This document shows positions 15,977 through 24,945 of a stretch of DNA of 64,000 bases, one piece after another. Positions within the stretch are counted from its first letter, which is position 1. Each line of letters opens with the position of its first letter. Source of the stretch: Alphaproteobacteria bacterium (GTDB lineage: Bacteria > Pseudomonadota > Alphaproteobacteria > Micropepsales > Micropepsaceae); NCBI GenBank assembly GCA_017983635.1, contig JAGOBA010000001.1, positions 248,001 through 312,000 on the forward strand, read 5' to 3'. The translations under genes and the position numbers were made by a program. The notes beneath the pieces were generated by a model, which worked only from the letters and a program-made list of their open reading frames with translations, was not told the DNA's origin and searched no databases.

Positions 15977-16838
15977 CTGGCTTGGGCGCTGTCGGGGCGT
16001 AGGAGATACGGGCGCGGGAGCGGAGCTCCTTGACGTAGGCTTCGAAGGCTTCTTCGGTTTTGCGTTTCCGCCATTCTTCGGCGACGACGGCGCGGACTTC
16101 TTCGAGCGGCGGCGGCGGGACTTCGGCGCGGTCGACGACGTGGACGAAGACGACGCGGCGGCCGATCGGGATCGGCCCTGCGGTGCGGCCGATGCTCAGC
16201 TGCAGCGCGGTGTCACGGACGGTGGGGCCCGCGTACTCGGCGATTTTTGAGGGGATGATCGGGCCGTTTGGCAGCAGGATCGGCGTGGCGCCGGCGATAT
16301 CGGTGGCCGTTTTGAAATCTCTGCCGGCTTGGATCGCTTCGGCGAACTTCTTCGCGCGATCGAGTTCACCTTGGTCGATCGAGACCGCTCGCACGGTTAT
16401 CAGCGGCTGCGGCGCGATCAGTTTCGGGCGGTCGGCGTAGAATTTGCGCAGATCGTCGTCGCTGGGTTCGAGCTTGGCGGCATCGGCGACAGAGAATTGC
16501 AGCATGGCGTTGACGAGCGCCTTGCGGGAGGGCGGGTCGGACTCGGCCAGGCCAAGTTCCAGCGCCCGGCGGAGCAGCAGTTCCTCGTCGACGATGCGTT
16601 CCAGCGCTTCGCGCTTCTCCGCGCCGGTCAGCGGATTGATCTTTGCCTCGCCCAATCCGGTGATCGCCGTGTCGTAGACGGCGTTTGGGATCGGGACACC
16701 GTCGACGACTGCGATTGCGTCGCTGTACTTGCCGATTGCATCGCCGACGCCCAGTGCCGACCACATCGCGGCGCCGAGCCCAAAGGCGGCGCCGGCGATC
16801 AGGAGATAGTTCGAGAGCTTCGCCTTCGTCTCAGCCAC
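15966..16838 (-). CDS. Membrane-anchored parvulin-type peptidyl-prolyl isomerase
   Basis: 290 aa. An N-terminal anchor (about 10-30), a SurA-like N domain (VDGVPIPNAVYDTAI, VDEELLLRRALELGL) and a parvulin/PpiC domain at about 140-240 (LPNGPIIPSKIAEYAGP, GPIPIGRRVVFVHVVD). It is expected to fold exported proteins at the outer face of the inner membrane. It is sandwiched between the DUF3604 gene (8-bp overlap) and HupE (11-bp overlap), which implies it is the chaperone for one of those two. Confidence 0.85.
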   Translation of the reverse strand: MAETKAKLSNYLLIAGAAFGLGAAMWSALGVGDAIGKYSDAIAVVDGVPIPNAVYDTAITGLGEAKINPLTGAEKREALERIVDEELLLRRALELGLAESDPPSRKALVNAMLQFSVADAAKLEPSDDDLRKFYADRPKLIAPQPLITVRAVSIDQGELDRAKKFAEAIQAGRDFKTATDIAGATPILLPNGPIIPSKIAEYAGPTVRDTALQLSIGRTAGPIPIGRRVVFVHVVDRAEVPPPPLEEVRAVVAEEWRKRKTEEAFEAYVKELRSRARISYAPTAPKPDAQ

Positions 16839-19128
16839 CGCTGTTTCCGGGCGCGGCCGGCGCAGCGGGCGCGGGCAGCGCCGCAGCCGAGGTGCCGTAG
16901 TCGAGGTAGATGGGCGACGACCAGGCGCGGTGCTCCGACGGCGAGGTGCAGGCGCTTTCGCCGGAGCGATAGTCGCCGTAGCAGAGCGTCGCCTTGATGC
17001 ACTTACCGTTGCCGTCGCGCTCGCACTTCACGGGCTCGGCGTTGATCGTCGGTTCGGCTTCTTGGATCGCCTTGACGTAGTAGATCGCGTCCCGCTTGCC
17101 TTTCGTGTATGCGGGATCGGTGAAGGTGAACGTGCAGCCGTCTGCGCTCGGCTTACAGGTGTGGATCAGGTAGCGATCCTCGATCAGATCGGCGAGCTTG
17201 TCCGTCGCACTCGATTGCGGGCGGATTTTCACGACTTCGATGCGCGTGATCTGACGGCGTTCGTCGGACGGGTTGTAACACTCGCCCGAGCAGATCGTCT
17301 TGATGCGCTTCTCGTCCAAGCCCGCCTTGGCAAAATCGGGGCAGCCCGGCTTTTGTTTGAAGGCGCCGACGGCTTTGACTTCGAAGGTCGGCGCAACATC
17401 GGTTTGGTCGCGGCTGCCCATCGCAATTCGATTGCCCTGCGCATCGATGGCATGGAACCAGAGCAGAATGCGTGGACCGGAGGTCGCGTAGACCTCCCGG
17501 CGCTGCAGCGAGTCCCAAATCGCATCGCGCGAGCGGTCGGCGGCGTGTACGGCGGCGAGACCCCCGGCCATCCAAAACGACGACTGACGTTCGAACTCGG
17601 TCAGCTGGAAGCCTGCAACAGCGGTCAAGTCGTCGCGCGAGAGGCGATGCGACAGCGCGTCGGGCTTGCCTTGATCGGGCAACAGACGATCCCGCCACGC
17701 CTCGCTCCGCGCGCCGCCGGCCTCGGTGTTCTTGCGGCGGTCGACGGCCTTGTAGCCGGTGCCGGGGCGGGCGCGGTGGTTGTCGGAAGAGCCGATAAAG
17801 CCCCACTGGAAACGCGTCGCCTTGCCGGAAGGATCGTCGAAGGTCGAGGTCGCGAGCGCCGCTTGGACGGATGTCGCAGCGCGATGGTTGAACGGCGGCA
17901 TGAAGCAGTCGGTGCACTGGCCCGCGTCGAGCCAGTCTTCCGGCGTCTCGCCGCCGATGGCGAGGTGGCCCGCCACGCCCATGTTGGCGTAGTCGTCACG
18001 TGCTTGGGCGGCCCGCTTGGTGCAGTCGGCCGCAGCAGTGCCCTCTTTCAAGCAGCGGTCCATGATGATTTCGCCGGCGCGCCAGCAGCTGGGCGTGTAG
18101 TTCGCGGTCGGCTGCGGGCAGGTTGCCGATTGGCCATCCGGATTGGGGATCACATCCTGCCAAGAGCGATATTCTTCCGAATTGCCGTGGCCGGAGTAGA
18201 CTTCAACGAGGCGGAACTTGTCGGAACGCTCCGCCGCCGTCAGCGACTTGTTCCAGGTGGTGCCGGGCGGCGTGTAGAAGCCCCAGCTTGAACCGTGCGG
18301 GATGATGAGCGGGTTCAGCTTTTGCTCGTCAAAGAGCTTGCGCACCAGATCGCCCGGCGTGTTCGCCGCTTCGTAGCAATATTGCGGCAGCTCGTTCGAA
18401 GCCGTCTTTGTATTGCATTCCGGCACGGCCTGCGTCAGGCGCATGAAAGTGTTGAAGTCGAAATACGGTTGCCGGTTGGCGAAGTCGAGCAGCGGGATCG
18501 TCGGCGGAATGCCGCGGAACGAACGCAGCGCCGTGGAAGCGACGCCACCAGCGCCGATGGCGCGCGCGGAGACCTTGTCGTCGTCGAGATCTTTGAAGAT
18601 GACGTTCTTGTGGCCGAAGTGTTCGCTGGGCAGGCGGCCGACTTGCGTCCACTCGAAGCCGACGAAGGAGACGAGGTCGGGATTCGGTCCATCACCCGCG
18701 ATCTTCTGGCAGGCACGGATCGAATCTTTTGTGCGCTGCCAGCGGAGCGGCGTCACGGTCTCGGCGTGGTCGGTGATCGACCAGAAATCGAGCGCGGAGC
18801 AGTAGCGGGCGAAATCGCAAGCGTCCGCAACGGGATGCACCCCAGCCCCGCCCAGCATCGGCAGCGAGAACTGGAACGCGTCGGCGGAGAAGGTCGTGTG
18901 GACGTGGAGGTCGCCGAACAGGATTTGGTCGTTCTCGCCCTCTGGCGCCATCGCCTTCGTGGCGGCCATCCTGCCGGTGACGATGTCATCGGGGATCCGC
19001 TTGCCTTGGATGACACCTGCGTCGCGCTCGGCGCCGAACCAGCCTTCGGTCGCGCCGTACCAGAAGACGCCGAAGGCGGCGCCCAGGATGAGCGCCAGCA
19101 CGACCAACCAACCGATTATCCGCAGCAT
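16831..19128 (-). CDS. DUF3604 protein (PHP-like, membrane-anchored)
   Basis: 765 aa with an N-terminal anchor (MLRIIGWLVVLALILG). The body matches DUF3604, with PHP-like metal-site segments in order: GDLHVHTTFSADAF, DFWSITDHAE, SFVGFEWTQ and GSSDNHRARPG. Several Cys pairs in the second half fit an extracytoplasmic location. The reaction is unknown. The ATG at 19128 follows GAGGGGGG; in-frame upstream starts (to 19245) have no such site. First gene of an operon with the PPIase and HupE, divergent from the M13 peptidases. Confidence 0.9.
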   Translation of the reverse strand: MLRIIGWLVVLALILGAAFGVFWYGATEGWFGAERDAGVIQGKRIPDDIVTGRMAATKAMAPEGENDQILFGDLHVHTTFSADAFQFSLPMLGGAGVHPVADACDFARYCSALDFWSITDHAETVTPLRWQRTKDSIRACQKIAGDGPNPDLVSFVGFEWTQVGRLPSEHFGHKNVIFKDLDDDKVSARAIGAGGVASTALRSFRGIPPTIPLLDFANRQPYFDFNTFMRLTQAVPECNTKTASNELPQYCYEAANTPGDLVRKLFDEQKLNPLIIPHGSSWGFYTPPGTTWNKSLTAAERSDKFRLVEVYSGHGNSEEYRSWQDVIPNPDGQSATCPQPTANYTPSCWRAGEIIMDRCLKEGTAAADCTKRAAQARDDYANMGVAGHLAIGGETPEDWLDAGQCTDCFMPPFNHRAATSVQAALATSTFDDPSGKATRFQWGFIGSSDNHRARPGTGYKAVDRRKNTEAGGARSEAWRDRLLPDQGKPDALSHRLSRDDLTAVAGFQLTEFERQSSFWMAGGLAAVHAADRSRDAIWDSLQRREVYATSGPRILLWFHAIDAQGNRIAMGSRDQTDVAPTFEVKAVGAFKQKPGCPDFAKAGLDEKRIKTICSGECYNPSDERRQITRIEVVKIRPQSSATDKLADLIEDRYLIHTCKPSADGCTFTFTDPAYTKGKRDAIYYVKAIQEAEPTINAEPVKCERDGNGKCIKATLCYGDYRSGESACTSPSEHRAWSSPIYLDYGTSAAALPAPAAPAAPGNSGG

Positions 19129-19285
19129 CTGCCCCCCTCGTCCGGTCGCATCGAAAGTTGCGCCGAAGTTGTTCCTTGTTTTCGATTCGTACCGAGAATC
19201 CATGGCTTTTCCAAGCCGCCTGCGGCAATGCACCCCCAAAGGCACCCCTATCGCGGCTTCGTGATGGGGATTCTTGGGCCGGGCC

Positions 19286-19350
19286 GTTGCGTCCGGGCCG
19301 CACGTCTAGGACAACGGACGCCGCTCCCAATCAGGGGACAGAGGATTTTC
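19286..19350 (+). repeat. Duplicated leader, copy 1 (M13 peptidase 1)
   Basis: The 65 bp before the first M13 start align without gaps to the 65 bp before the second. Shared blocks include GTTGC, ACGTCTAGGACAA (19302-19314) and TCAGGGGACAGAGGA with the ribosome binding site. Likely contains the promoter. Confidence 0.8.
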
Positions 19351-21414
19351 ATGACGATCAAGTTGACTGTGGCCGCCCTAGCGCTGGCCGGAACCGCGCT
19401 GACCGCGGGCGTACTCGCGATCAATGCCACCGCGAAAAACGGGGCCGTAATCGCGCCCTGGGGATTCGATGCCGCCGGCATGGATAAGGCCGTCAAGCCC
19501 GGCGACGACTTCTTCCGCCACGTTGGCGGTACCTGGATGAAGAACACGCCGATTCCGCCCGACCGTTCGCGCTGGGGCTCGTTCAACATGCTCGCCGCGA
19601 AGTCGGAAGAGGACGTGAAAAACCTGGTCGAAGCGGTTGCCAAGGGCAGCAACCGGCCGGGCTCGATCGAACAAAAGGTCGCCGACTATTACAGATCCTA
19701 TCTCGACACTGCGAAGATCGACCAGCTGGGTCTGAAGCCGTTCGAAGCCGACCTCGCGCAGATCGCAAGTTTGAAGACGCATGAAGAGTTCGTGGCACTC
19801 GCCGGCGAACCGGGTTTCCCCGGCAACACGCCGATCGGATGGGGCATCGGCCTCGACGAGAAGAACCCGGACCGCTACGCGCTCAACGTCGGTCAAGCCG
19901 GCCTCGGCATGCCCGATCGCGACTACTACCTGAAGCCCGACGCAAAGATGGCCGAAAGCCGCGCGGCCTATAAGGCCTACGTCGCGCAGATGCTGGGCTT
20001 GGCAAACTACCCCAACGCGGCCGCAGCAGCGGACGCGATCATGGCGTTCGAAACGAAGATCGCCGAACTGCAGTGGCCGATCGAAAAGCTGCGCGACCGC
20101 GACGCGAACTACAACGCGATGACGCGCGCGCAGCTGAAGGCCTTTGCGCCGGAGTTTCCGTGGGAGGCAGGACTCGCCGCCGGCAATCTCGCCAACCAAG
20201 ACCACTTCATCGTCAGCTCGCCGGACGCCATCGTGGCCCTAGCGAAGCTCTTCCGTGCAACGCCGGTCGAAACACTGCGCGCCTACGGGACGTTCCACTA
20301 TGTGAACGCGCAATCCGGTATCATGCCGACCGCATTCGACGACGCCGCGTTCGCCTTCAACGGCAAGCAGCTCACCGGCCAGCCACAAAAGCGCGACCGC
20401 TGGAAGCGTGCGACGATCGCACTCTCCGGCGCAGCGTTCTTGGCGCCGATGGGTGAGGCCGTTGGCCAACTCTATGTGAAGAAGCACTTCACTCCGCAAG
20501 CCAAAGCAGAGATGAAGAAGCTGGTGGGCAACCTGCTTCAAGCCTATCGCGAACGCATCCAGACTCTCGAATGGATGTCGCCGGAGACCCGCGTGATCGC
20601 AATGCGCAAGGCGCAAACCGTGCGCGTCAAGATCGGCTATCCGGATCGTTGGCGCGATTACTCGAGCCTGGAAATCAAAGCAGGCGACATCTACGGCAAC
20701 CAAAAGCGTGCCGCGATCTGGGACTACAATCGCAATGTCGCGCGGATCAACCAGAAGACCGACAAGGACGAATGGGGCATGGCGCCTCAGACGGTGAACG
20801 CCTACTACAATCCGGTGTGGAACGAGATCGTATTCCCGGCCGCGATCCTGCAGGCGCCGTTCTTCGACCCGAACGCGGATGCCGCGGTCAACTACGGCGC
20901 GATCGGCGGCGTCATCGGCCACGAAATGGGCCATGGCTACGACGACCAAGGTGCGAAGTCGGATGAGAACGGAGTGCTACGCTCGTGGTGGAAGAAGGAA
21001 GACGAAGAGCGCTTCGCCGTGAAGGTGAAGGCACTGGCCGCGCAGTACTCGCAGTTCGAACCGCTGCCGGGCGTGAAGGTCAACGGTGACTTCACCTCGG
21101 GCGAAAACATCGGCGACCTGGGCGGCGTGGCCGTAGGCCTGCACGCCTACAAGCTCTCGCTGAATGGCAAGCAGGCCCCGGTGATCGACGGCTACACGCC
21201 GGAGCAGCGTTTCTTCCTCGGCTGGTGCCAAGTCTGGCGCACCAACATCCGCGAAGCGGCGTTGCGCCAGCAAGTAACCGCGGACGTCCACTCGCCGGCC
21301 GAATATCGCTGCAACGGTGTCGTGCGCAATGTCGACGCGTGGTACGACGCGTTCGGTGTGAAGGAAGGCGACAAGCTCTACCTTAAACCGGAAGACCGCG
21401 TCCGGATTTGGTAA
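19351..21414 (+). CDS. M13 family zinc metallopeptidase, copy 1
   Basis: 687 aa, exported (MTIKLTVAALALAGTALTAG signal or anchor). Neprilysin/PepO-like: zinc motif H524-E-M-G-H528, the third ligand E585 in ENIGDLGG, and the substrate-binding NAYYNPVWNEI segment, all expected for an active enzyme of usual length. GAGG precedes the ATG at 19351; the frame is open further upstream only because it shadows the divergent DUF3604 gene. The next gene is a close tandem paralogue with its own leader and terminator. Confidence 0.95.
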   Translation: MTIKLTVAALALAGTALTAGVLAINATAKNGAVIAPWGFDAAGMDKAVKPGDDFFRHVGGTWMKNTPIPPDRSRWGSFNMLAAKSEEDVKNLVEAVAKGSNRPGSIEQKVADYYRSYLDTAKIDQLGLKPFEADLAQIASLKTHEEFVALAGEPGFPGNTPIGWGIGLDEKNPDRYALNVGQAGLGMPDRDYYLKPDAKMAESRAAYKAYVAQMLGLANYPNAAAAADAIMAFETKIAELQWPIEKLRDRDANYNAMTRAQLKAFAPEFPWEAGLAAGNLANQDHFIVSSPDAIVALAKLFRATPVETLRAYGTFHYVNAQSGIMPTAFDDAAFAFNGKQLTGQPQKRDRWKRATIALSGAAFLAPMGEAVGQLYVKKHFTPQAKAEMKKLVGNLLQAYRERIQTLEWMSPETRVIAMRKAQTVRVKIGYPDRWRDYSSLEIKAGDIYGNQKRAAIWDYNRNVARINQKTDKDEWGMAPQTVNAYYNPVWNEIVFPAAILQAPFFDPNADAAVNYGAIGGVIGHEMGHGYDDQGAKSDENGVLRSWWKKEDEERFAVKVKALAAQYSQFEPLPGVKVNGDFTSGENIGDLGGVAVGLHAYKLSLNGKQAPVIDGYTPEQRFFLGWCQVWRTNIREAALRQQVTADVHSPAEYRCNGVVRNVDAWYDAFGVKEGDKLYLKPEDRVRIW

Positions 21415-21437
21415 GATCAAACGCAGCGATGATCCAA

Positions 21438-21462
21438 GGGGCGCCAACAGGCGCCCCTTTTT
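21438..21462 (+). terminator. Rho-independent terminator after M13 peptidase 1
   Basis: Perfect 8-bp stem GGGGCGCC / GGCGCCCC with loop AACA, then five T. The same stem recurs after the second copy. Confidence 0.9.
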
Positions 21463-21525
21463 GTTGGTTCCTGCGGCAGCCCAGGCCCTCTCGCAGGATC
21501 GTGAAAGGAAACACCCGACTGGTCT

Positions 21526-21590
21526 GTTGCACCGGATTGCTACGTCTAGGACAAGGGCAGCCGCTCCATTTCAGGGGACAGAGGACTTCC
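21526..21590 (+). repeat. Duplicated leader, copy 2 (M13 peptidase 2)
   Basis: Aligned without gaps to 19286-19350; ACGTCTAGGACAA is at 21542-21554, at the same distance from the ATG as in copy 1. Being downstream of a strong terminator, it must carry an independent promoter. Confidence 0.8.
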
Positions 21591-23660
21591 ATGAACATCA
21601 AAATGACTGTGGCGGCCGTAGCGGTCGCCGGCACCGCGCTGACCGCCGGGTATCTGGCGATGAATTCGGGTGCGGCCGCGAAGGGTAAGGCACAGATCGG
21701 GACTTGGGGTTTCGACCTTACGGCCATGGATCGTTCCATGAAGCCGGGGGATGATTTCTTCCGGCACGTCGGCGGCACCTGGATGAAGAACACGCCGATC
21801 CCGGCCGACCGATCGCGTTGGGGCGCGTTCGACGTGCTGCGCGCCAAGTCGGAAGAGGACGTGAAGAACCTCGTCAATGAAGTATCGAGCCGGAAACAAC
21901 CCGCAGGTTCGCCGGAGCAGAAGGTCGCGGACTTTTACGCTTCGTACATGGACACGAAAGCTATCGATGCACAGGGGTTGAAGCCGTTCCAAGCGGATCT
22001 CGACCGCATCGCTTCGTTCAAGACGCATGAAGATGTCGCGGCCTTCGTCGGCGAACCCGGTGTTCAGACGAACTCGCCCATCGTGATTTTCTTCGGGCTA
22101 GACGACAAGAATCCCGACCGCTATTCGGTCGACGTCGTGCAGGCGGGCCTGGGCATGCCGGAGCGCGACTACTATCTGAAGCCGGATGCGAAGTTCGCAG
22201 AAACCCGGACTGCCTACCGCGCCTATATCGAAAAGATGCTCGGCTTGGCGAGTTACACCAACGCGGCAGGCGCAGCGGACGCGATTATGGCGCTGGAAAT
22301 GAAGATCGCCGACCGGCATTGGCCGGTCGAGAAGCTGCGGGATGTCGAACTCGCTTACAATCCACGATCGCTTGCCGACCTGAAAGCGTCGGCGCCGGAG
22401 TTCGCTTGGGACGCGGTCCTGAGGTCGGCGAATTTGCAGAACCAGAACTTCTTCATCCTGCGCAATCCTGAACCGGTCGCCGCGCTTGCAAAACTCTTTC
22501 GGGAGACGCCAGTCGAGACGTGGCGCGCCTATATGACGTTCCACTTTCTGAATGCGCAGGCCGACATCATGCCGACCGCGTTCGACGATGCCGCGTTCGG
22601 CTTTAACGGAAAGGTTCTAAGCGGCACGCCGCAGAAGCTGGACCGTTGGAAGCGTGCCGTGACGGCGCTGAGCGGCAATTTCGGCGAACAACCGCTTGGG
22701 CCGGCCGTCGGGCAAATTTATGTGAAACGCCATTTCACGCCGGAGGCAAAAGTGCAGATGCAGGCGCTCGTCGGCAATCTTCTTGCCGCCTATCGCGAGC
22801 GCATAGCGAACCTCGAGTGGATGTCGCCAGAGACGCGCAAAGTTGCGATGCGTAAGGCTGAGACGGTGCGCGTGAAAATCGGCTACCCCGACAAATGGCG
22901 CGACTATTCGGCGCTCGAAATACGCCCCGGCGATGCCTACGGGAACCGCAAGCGGGCCATTGCTTGGGATTGGAACCGCCAGGCGTCGCGCGTCTCAAAC
23001 AAAACCGACAGGACCGAGTGGGGCTTGGCGCCGCAGATCGTGAACGCGCAGTACAATCCGGTCTGGAACGACATTACGTTCCCGGCCGCCATTTTGCAGG
23101 CGCCGTTCTTCGATCCGAATGCCGATGCCGCCATCAACTACGGCGCGATCGGCGGCGTGATCGGGCACGAGATGGGCCACGGCTACGACGACCAGGGTGC
23201 GAAGGCCGACGAGAACGGCATTCTTCGCTCATGGTGGAAGAAGGAAGACGAAGAACGCTTTGCGGTGAAAGTGAGGGCGTTGGCAGCGCAGTATTCGAAG
23301 TTCGAGCCGCTGCCTGGTTTGCATGTCAACGGCGAGCTCACGTCGGGCGAGAACATCGGCGATCTTGGCGGCCTGAGCGTGGCGCGGCACGCATATTTGT
23401 TGTCGCAAAAGGGCAAGACGCCGGTCGTGCTTGATGGATATACGGGCGAGCAGCGCTTGTTCTTGGGCTGGTGCCAGGTGTGGCGTGCAAATATCCGCGA
23501 CGAGCGGCTCAGGGCTCAGGTGACGAGCGACCCGCACTCCCCGGCCGAGTATCGCTGCAATGGCGTGGTCCGGAACGTCGACGCTTGGTACGACGCGTTT
23601 GGCGTGAAGCCCGGCGACAAGCTCTACCTGAAGCCGGAAGATCGCGTGCACATCTGGTAA
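21591..23660 (+). CDS. M13 family zinc metallopeptidase, copy 2
   Basis: 689 aa, exported, collinear with copy 1 over its whole length. Zinc site H526-E-M-G-H530, ENIGDLGG third ligand and NAQYNPVWNDI substrate strand are all intact, so both copies should be active. Divergence is greatest in the N-terminal lobe and smallest around the active site, which points to an old duplication with retained function and perhaps changed specificity. Start ATG 21591 follows GAGGACTTCC. Confidence 0.95.
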   Translation: MNIKMTVAAVAVAGTALTAGYLAMNSGAAAKGKAQIGTWGFDLTAMDRSMKPGDDFFRHVGGTWMKNTPIPADRSRWGAFDVLRAKSEEDVKNLVNEVSSRKQPAGSPEQKVADFYASYMDTKAIDAQGLKPFQADLDRIASFKTHEDVAAFVGEPGVQTNSPIVIFFGLDDKNPDRYSVDVVQAGLGMPERDYYLKPDAKFAETRTAYRAYIEKMLGLASYTNAAGAADAIMALEMKIADRHWPVEKLRDVELAYNPRSLADLKASAPEFAWDAVLRSANLQNQNFFILRNPEPVAALAKLFRETPVETWRAYMTFHFLNAQADIMPTAFDDAAFGFNGKVLSGTPQKLDRWKRAVTALSGNFGEQPLGPAVGQIYVKRHFTPEAKVQMQALVGNLLAAYRERIANLEWMSPETRKVAMRKAETVRVKIGYPDKWRDYSALEIRPGDAYGNRKRAIAWDWNRQASRVSNKTDRTEWGLAPQIVNAQYNPVWNDITFPAAILQAPFFDPNADAAINYGAIGGVIGHEMGHGYDDQGAKADENGILRSWWKKEDEERFAVKVRALAAQYSKFEPLPGLHVNGELTSGENIGDLGGLSVARHAYLLSQKGKTPVVLDGYTGEQRLFLGWCQVWRANIRDERLRAQVTSDPHSPAEYRCNGVVRNVDAWYDAFGVKPGDKLYLKPEDRVHIW

Positions 23661-23684
23661 GGCGTGCCGCGCTATTGATTGCGA

Positions 23685-23710
23685 GGGGCGCCCATTGCGG
23701 CGCCCCTTTT
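23685..23710 (+). terminator. Rho-independent terminator after M13 peptidase 2
   Basis: Same 8-bp stem as after copy 1 (GGGGCGCC / GGCGCCCC) with a 6-nt loop and TTTT. The T run touches the stop codon of the convergent FAD oxidoreductase gene. Confidence 0.88.
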
Positions 23711-24840
23711 CACTGATGCAGACGCTGCGGCGACAAAGCCACGGCGGTTACCCCTTCGGCGCGAATGTCTTGAGGCAGGTCCTCGCCGCGGACGAGGGCG
23801 GCGGCGGTGCGGGCCATGGCGGATGAAGTCTGCATGCCATAGCCGCCTTGGCCCGCCAGCCAAAAGAACCCATCCGTGTACGGATCGAATCCCACGACCG
23901 GCGTTTTGTCGCGCGCGAAGGTGCGCAGGCCCGCCCATTTGTGCACGACGCGGCGCACGTTCATCGTGGTCATGGACTCGAAGCGGTCGATCGCGAGCGC
24001 TATGTCGATTTCTTCCGGTTGCGCGTCGCAGGGCGGCGACGGGGTTTCGTCGGCGGGTGTCACCAGGATGCGGCCGGCGTCGGGCTTGAAGTAAAACGTT
24101 TCGTCGGCGTCGATCGTGAGCGGCCAGGCGCGGCTGTCGACGCCTGCCGGTGGATCGATGAGGGCAACCGTGCGGCGCTTTGGTTCGATGCCGATCGGAC
24201 GGGCACCGGCGAGCTTCGCGGTTTCATCTGCCCAGGCGCCGGTCGCGTTGACGACAATCGGCGCCTCATAGATGTCGTCGCCGGCGATCGCGCGCCAGGT
24301 TTTGCTTTTGCGGTCGAGCGCCTGGATACGCACGGCGCAGACGAGTGTGCCGCCGCGCGCCTTGAAGCCGCGCAGGAAGCCTTGGTGCAGAGCGTTGACA
24401 TCGATGTCGCTCGCGCCCGGTTCGTACAGTGCTTCCGCCACGCGGTCGCGCCGCAAGATGGGCACGCGCGCGAGCGCTTCTTCGACGCTCAAGGGTTCGG
24501 TGCCGGCGGCGACGTCGGCGTCGCGGCGCATGGCGTGCAGCGCTTCGACTTGCTCGGTCGGTGCCACGAACAGCGTGGCACGCGGGCTGACCAGCGGTGC
24601 GCCGGCGAAGCCTTGTGGCGGCGAAAACAGAAACGCGCGGCTCGCGCGGCTCAAGCCGCGGACGACGGCGTTGCCGTAGATCTCGGAGAAGATCGCGGCG
24701 GAGCGGCCCGTTGCGTGCAAGCCGGGCTGGCTCTCGCGTTCGAGCAGAAGCACGCGGTGCGTGGCAGCGAGCTCATACGCCGCCGATGCGCCCGCGATGC
24801 CTGCGCCCAGGATGATCACGTCGGCGGTGTGGGGGGGCAT
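23710..24840 (-). CDS. FAD-dependent oxidoreductase, DAO family
   Basis: 376 aa. The N-terminal dinucleotide fold is VIILGAGIAGASAAYELA, followed by the GRSAAIFSE segment common to D-amino-acid/glycine oxidase-type enzymes. The C-terminal FAD-contact segment is FFWLAGQGGYGMQTSSAMA. Expected to oxidise an amine or amino acid in the cytoplasm; the substrate is not predictable. Single gene, convergent with the M13 pair. Confidence 0.88.
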   Translation of the reverse strand: MPPHTADVIILGAGIAGASAAYELAATHRVLLLERESQPGLHATGRSAAIFSEIYGNAVVRGLSRASRAFLFSPPQGFAGAPLVSPRATLFVAPTEQVEALHAMRRDADVAAGTEPLSVEEALARVPILRRDRVAEALYEPGASDIDVNALHQGFLRGFKARGGTLVCAVRIQALDRKSKTWRAIAGDDIYEAPIVVNATGAWADETAKLAGARPIGIEPKRRTVALIDPPAGVDSRAWPLTIDADETFYFKPDAGRILVTPADETPSPPCDAQPEEIDIALAIDRFESMTTMNVRRVVHKWAGLRTFARDKTPVVGFDPYTDGFFWLAGQGGYGMQTSSAMARTAAALVRGEDLPQDIRAEGVTAVALSPQRLHQ

Positions 24841-24945
24841 TGCGGCTCCGGTGGTGGCGGGATGTGTTTAGAGCAAGAGGTGGAACTGTCGCTAGTCTTC
24901 CTGGGACCGGGCATAGGATGCCCGCGGTCCCGGGAAGAAAGTCAC

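Noticed and set aside
18295-19350. A long upstream extension of the first M13 peptidase reading frame (as far as 18295)
   Set aside because: It is antisense to the DUF3604 gene, lacks coding character, and the ATG at 19351 has a ribosome binding site and signal peptide that the second copy reproduces exactly.
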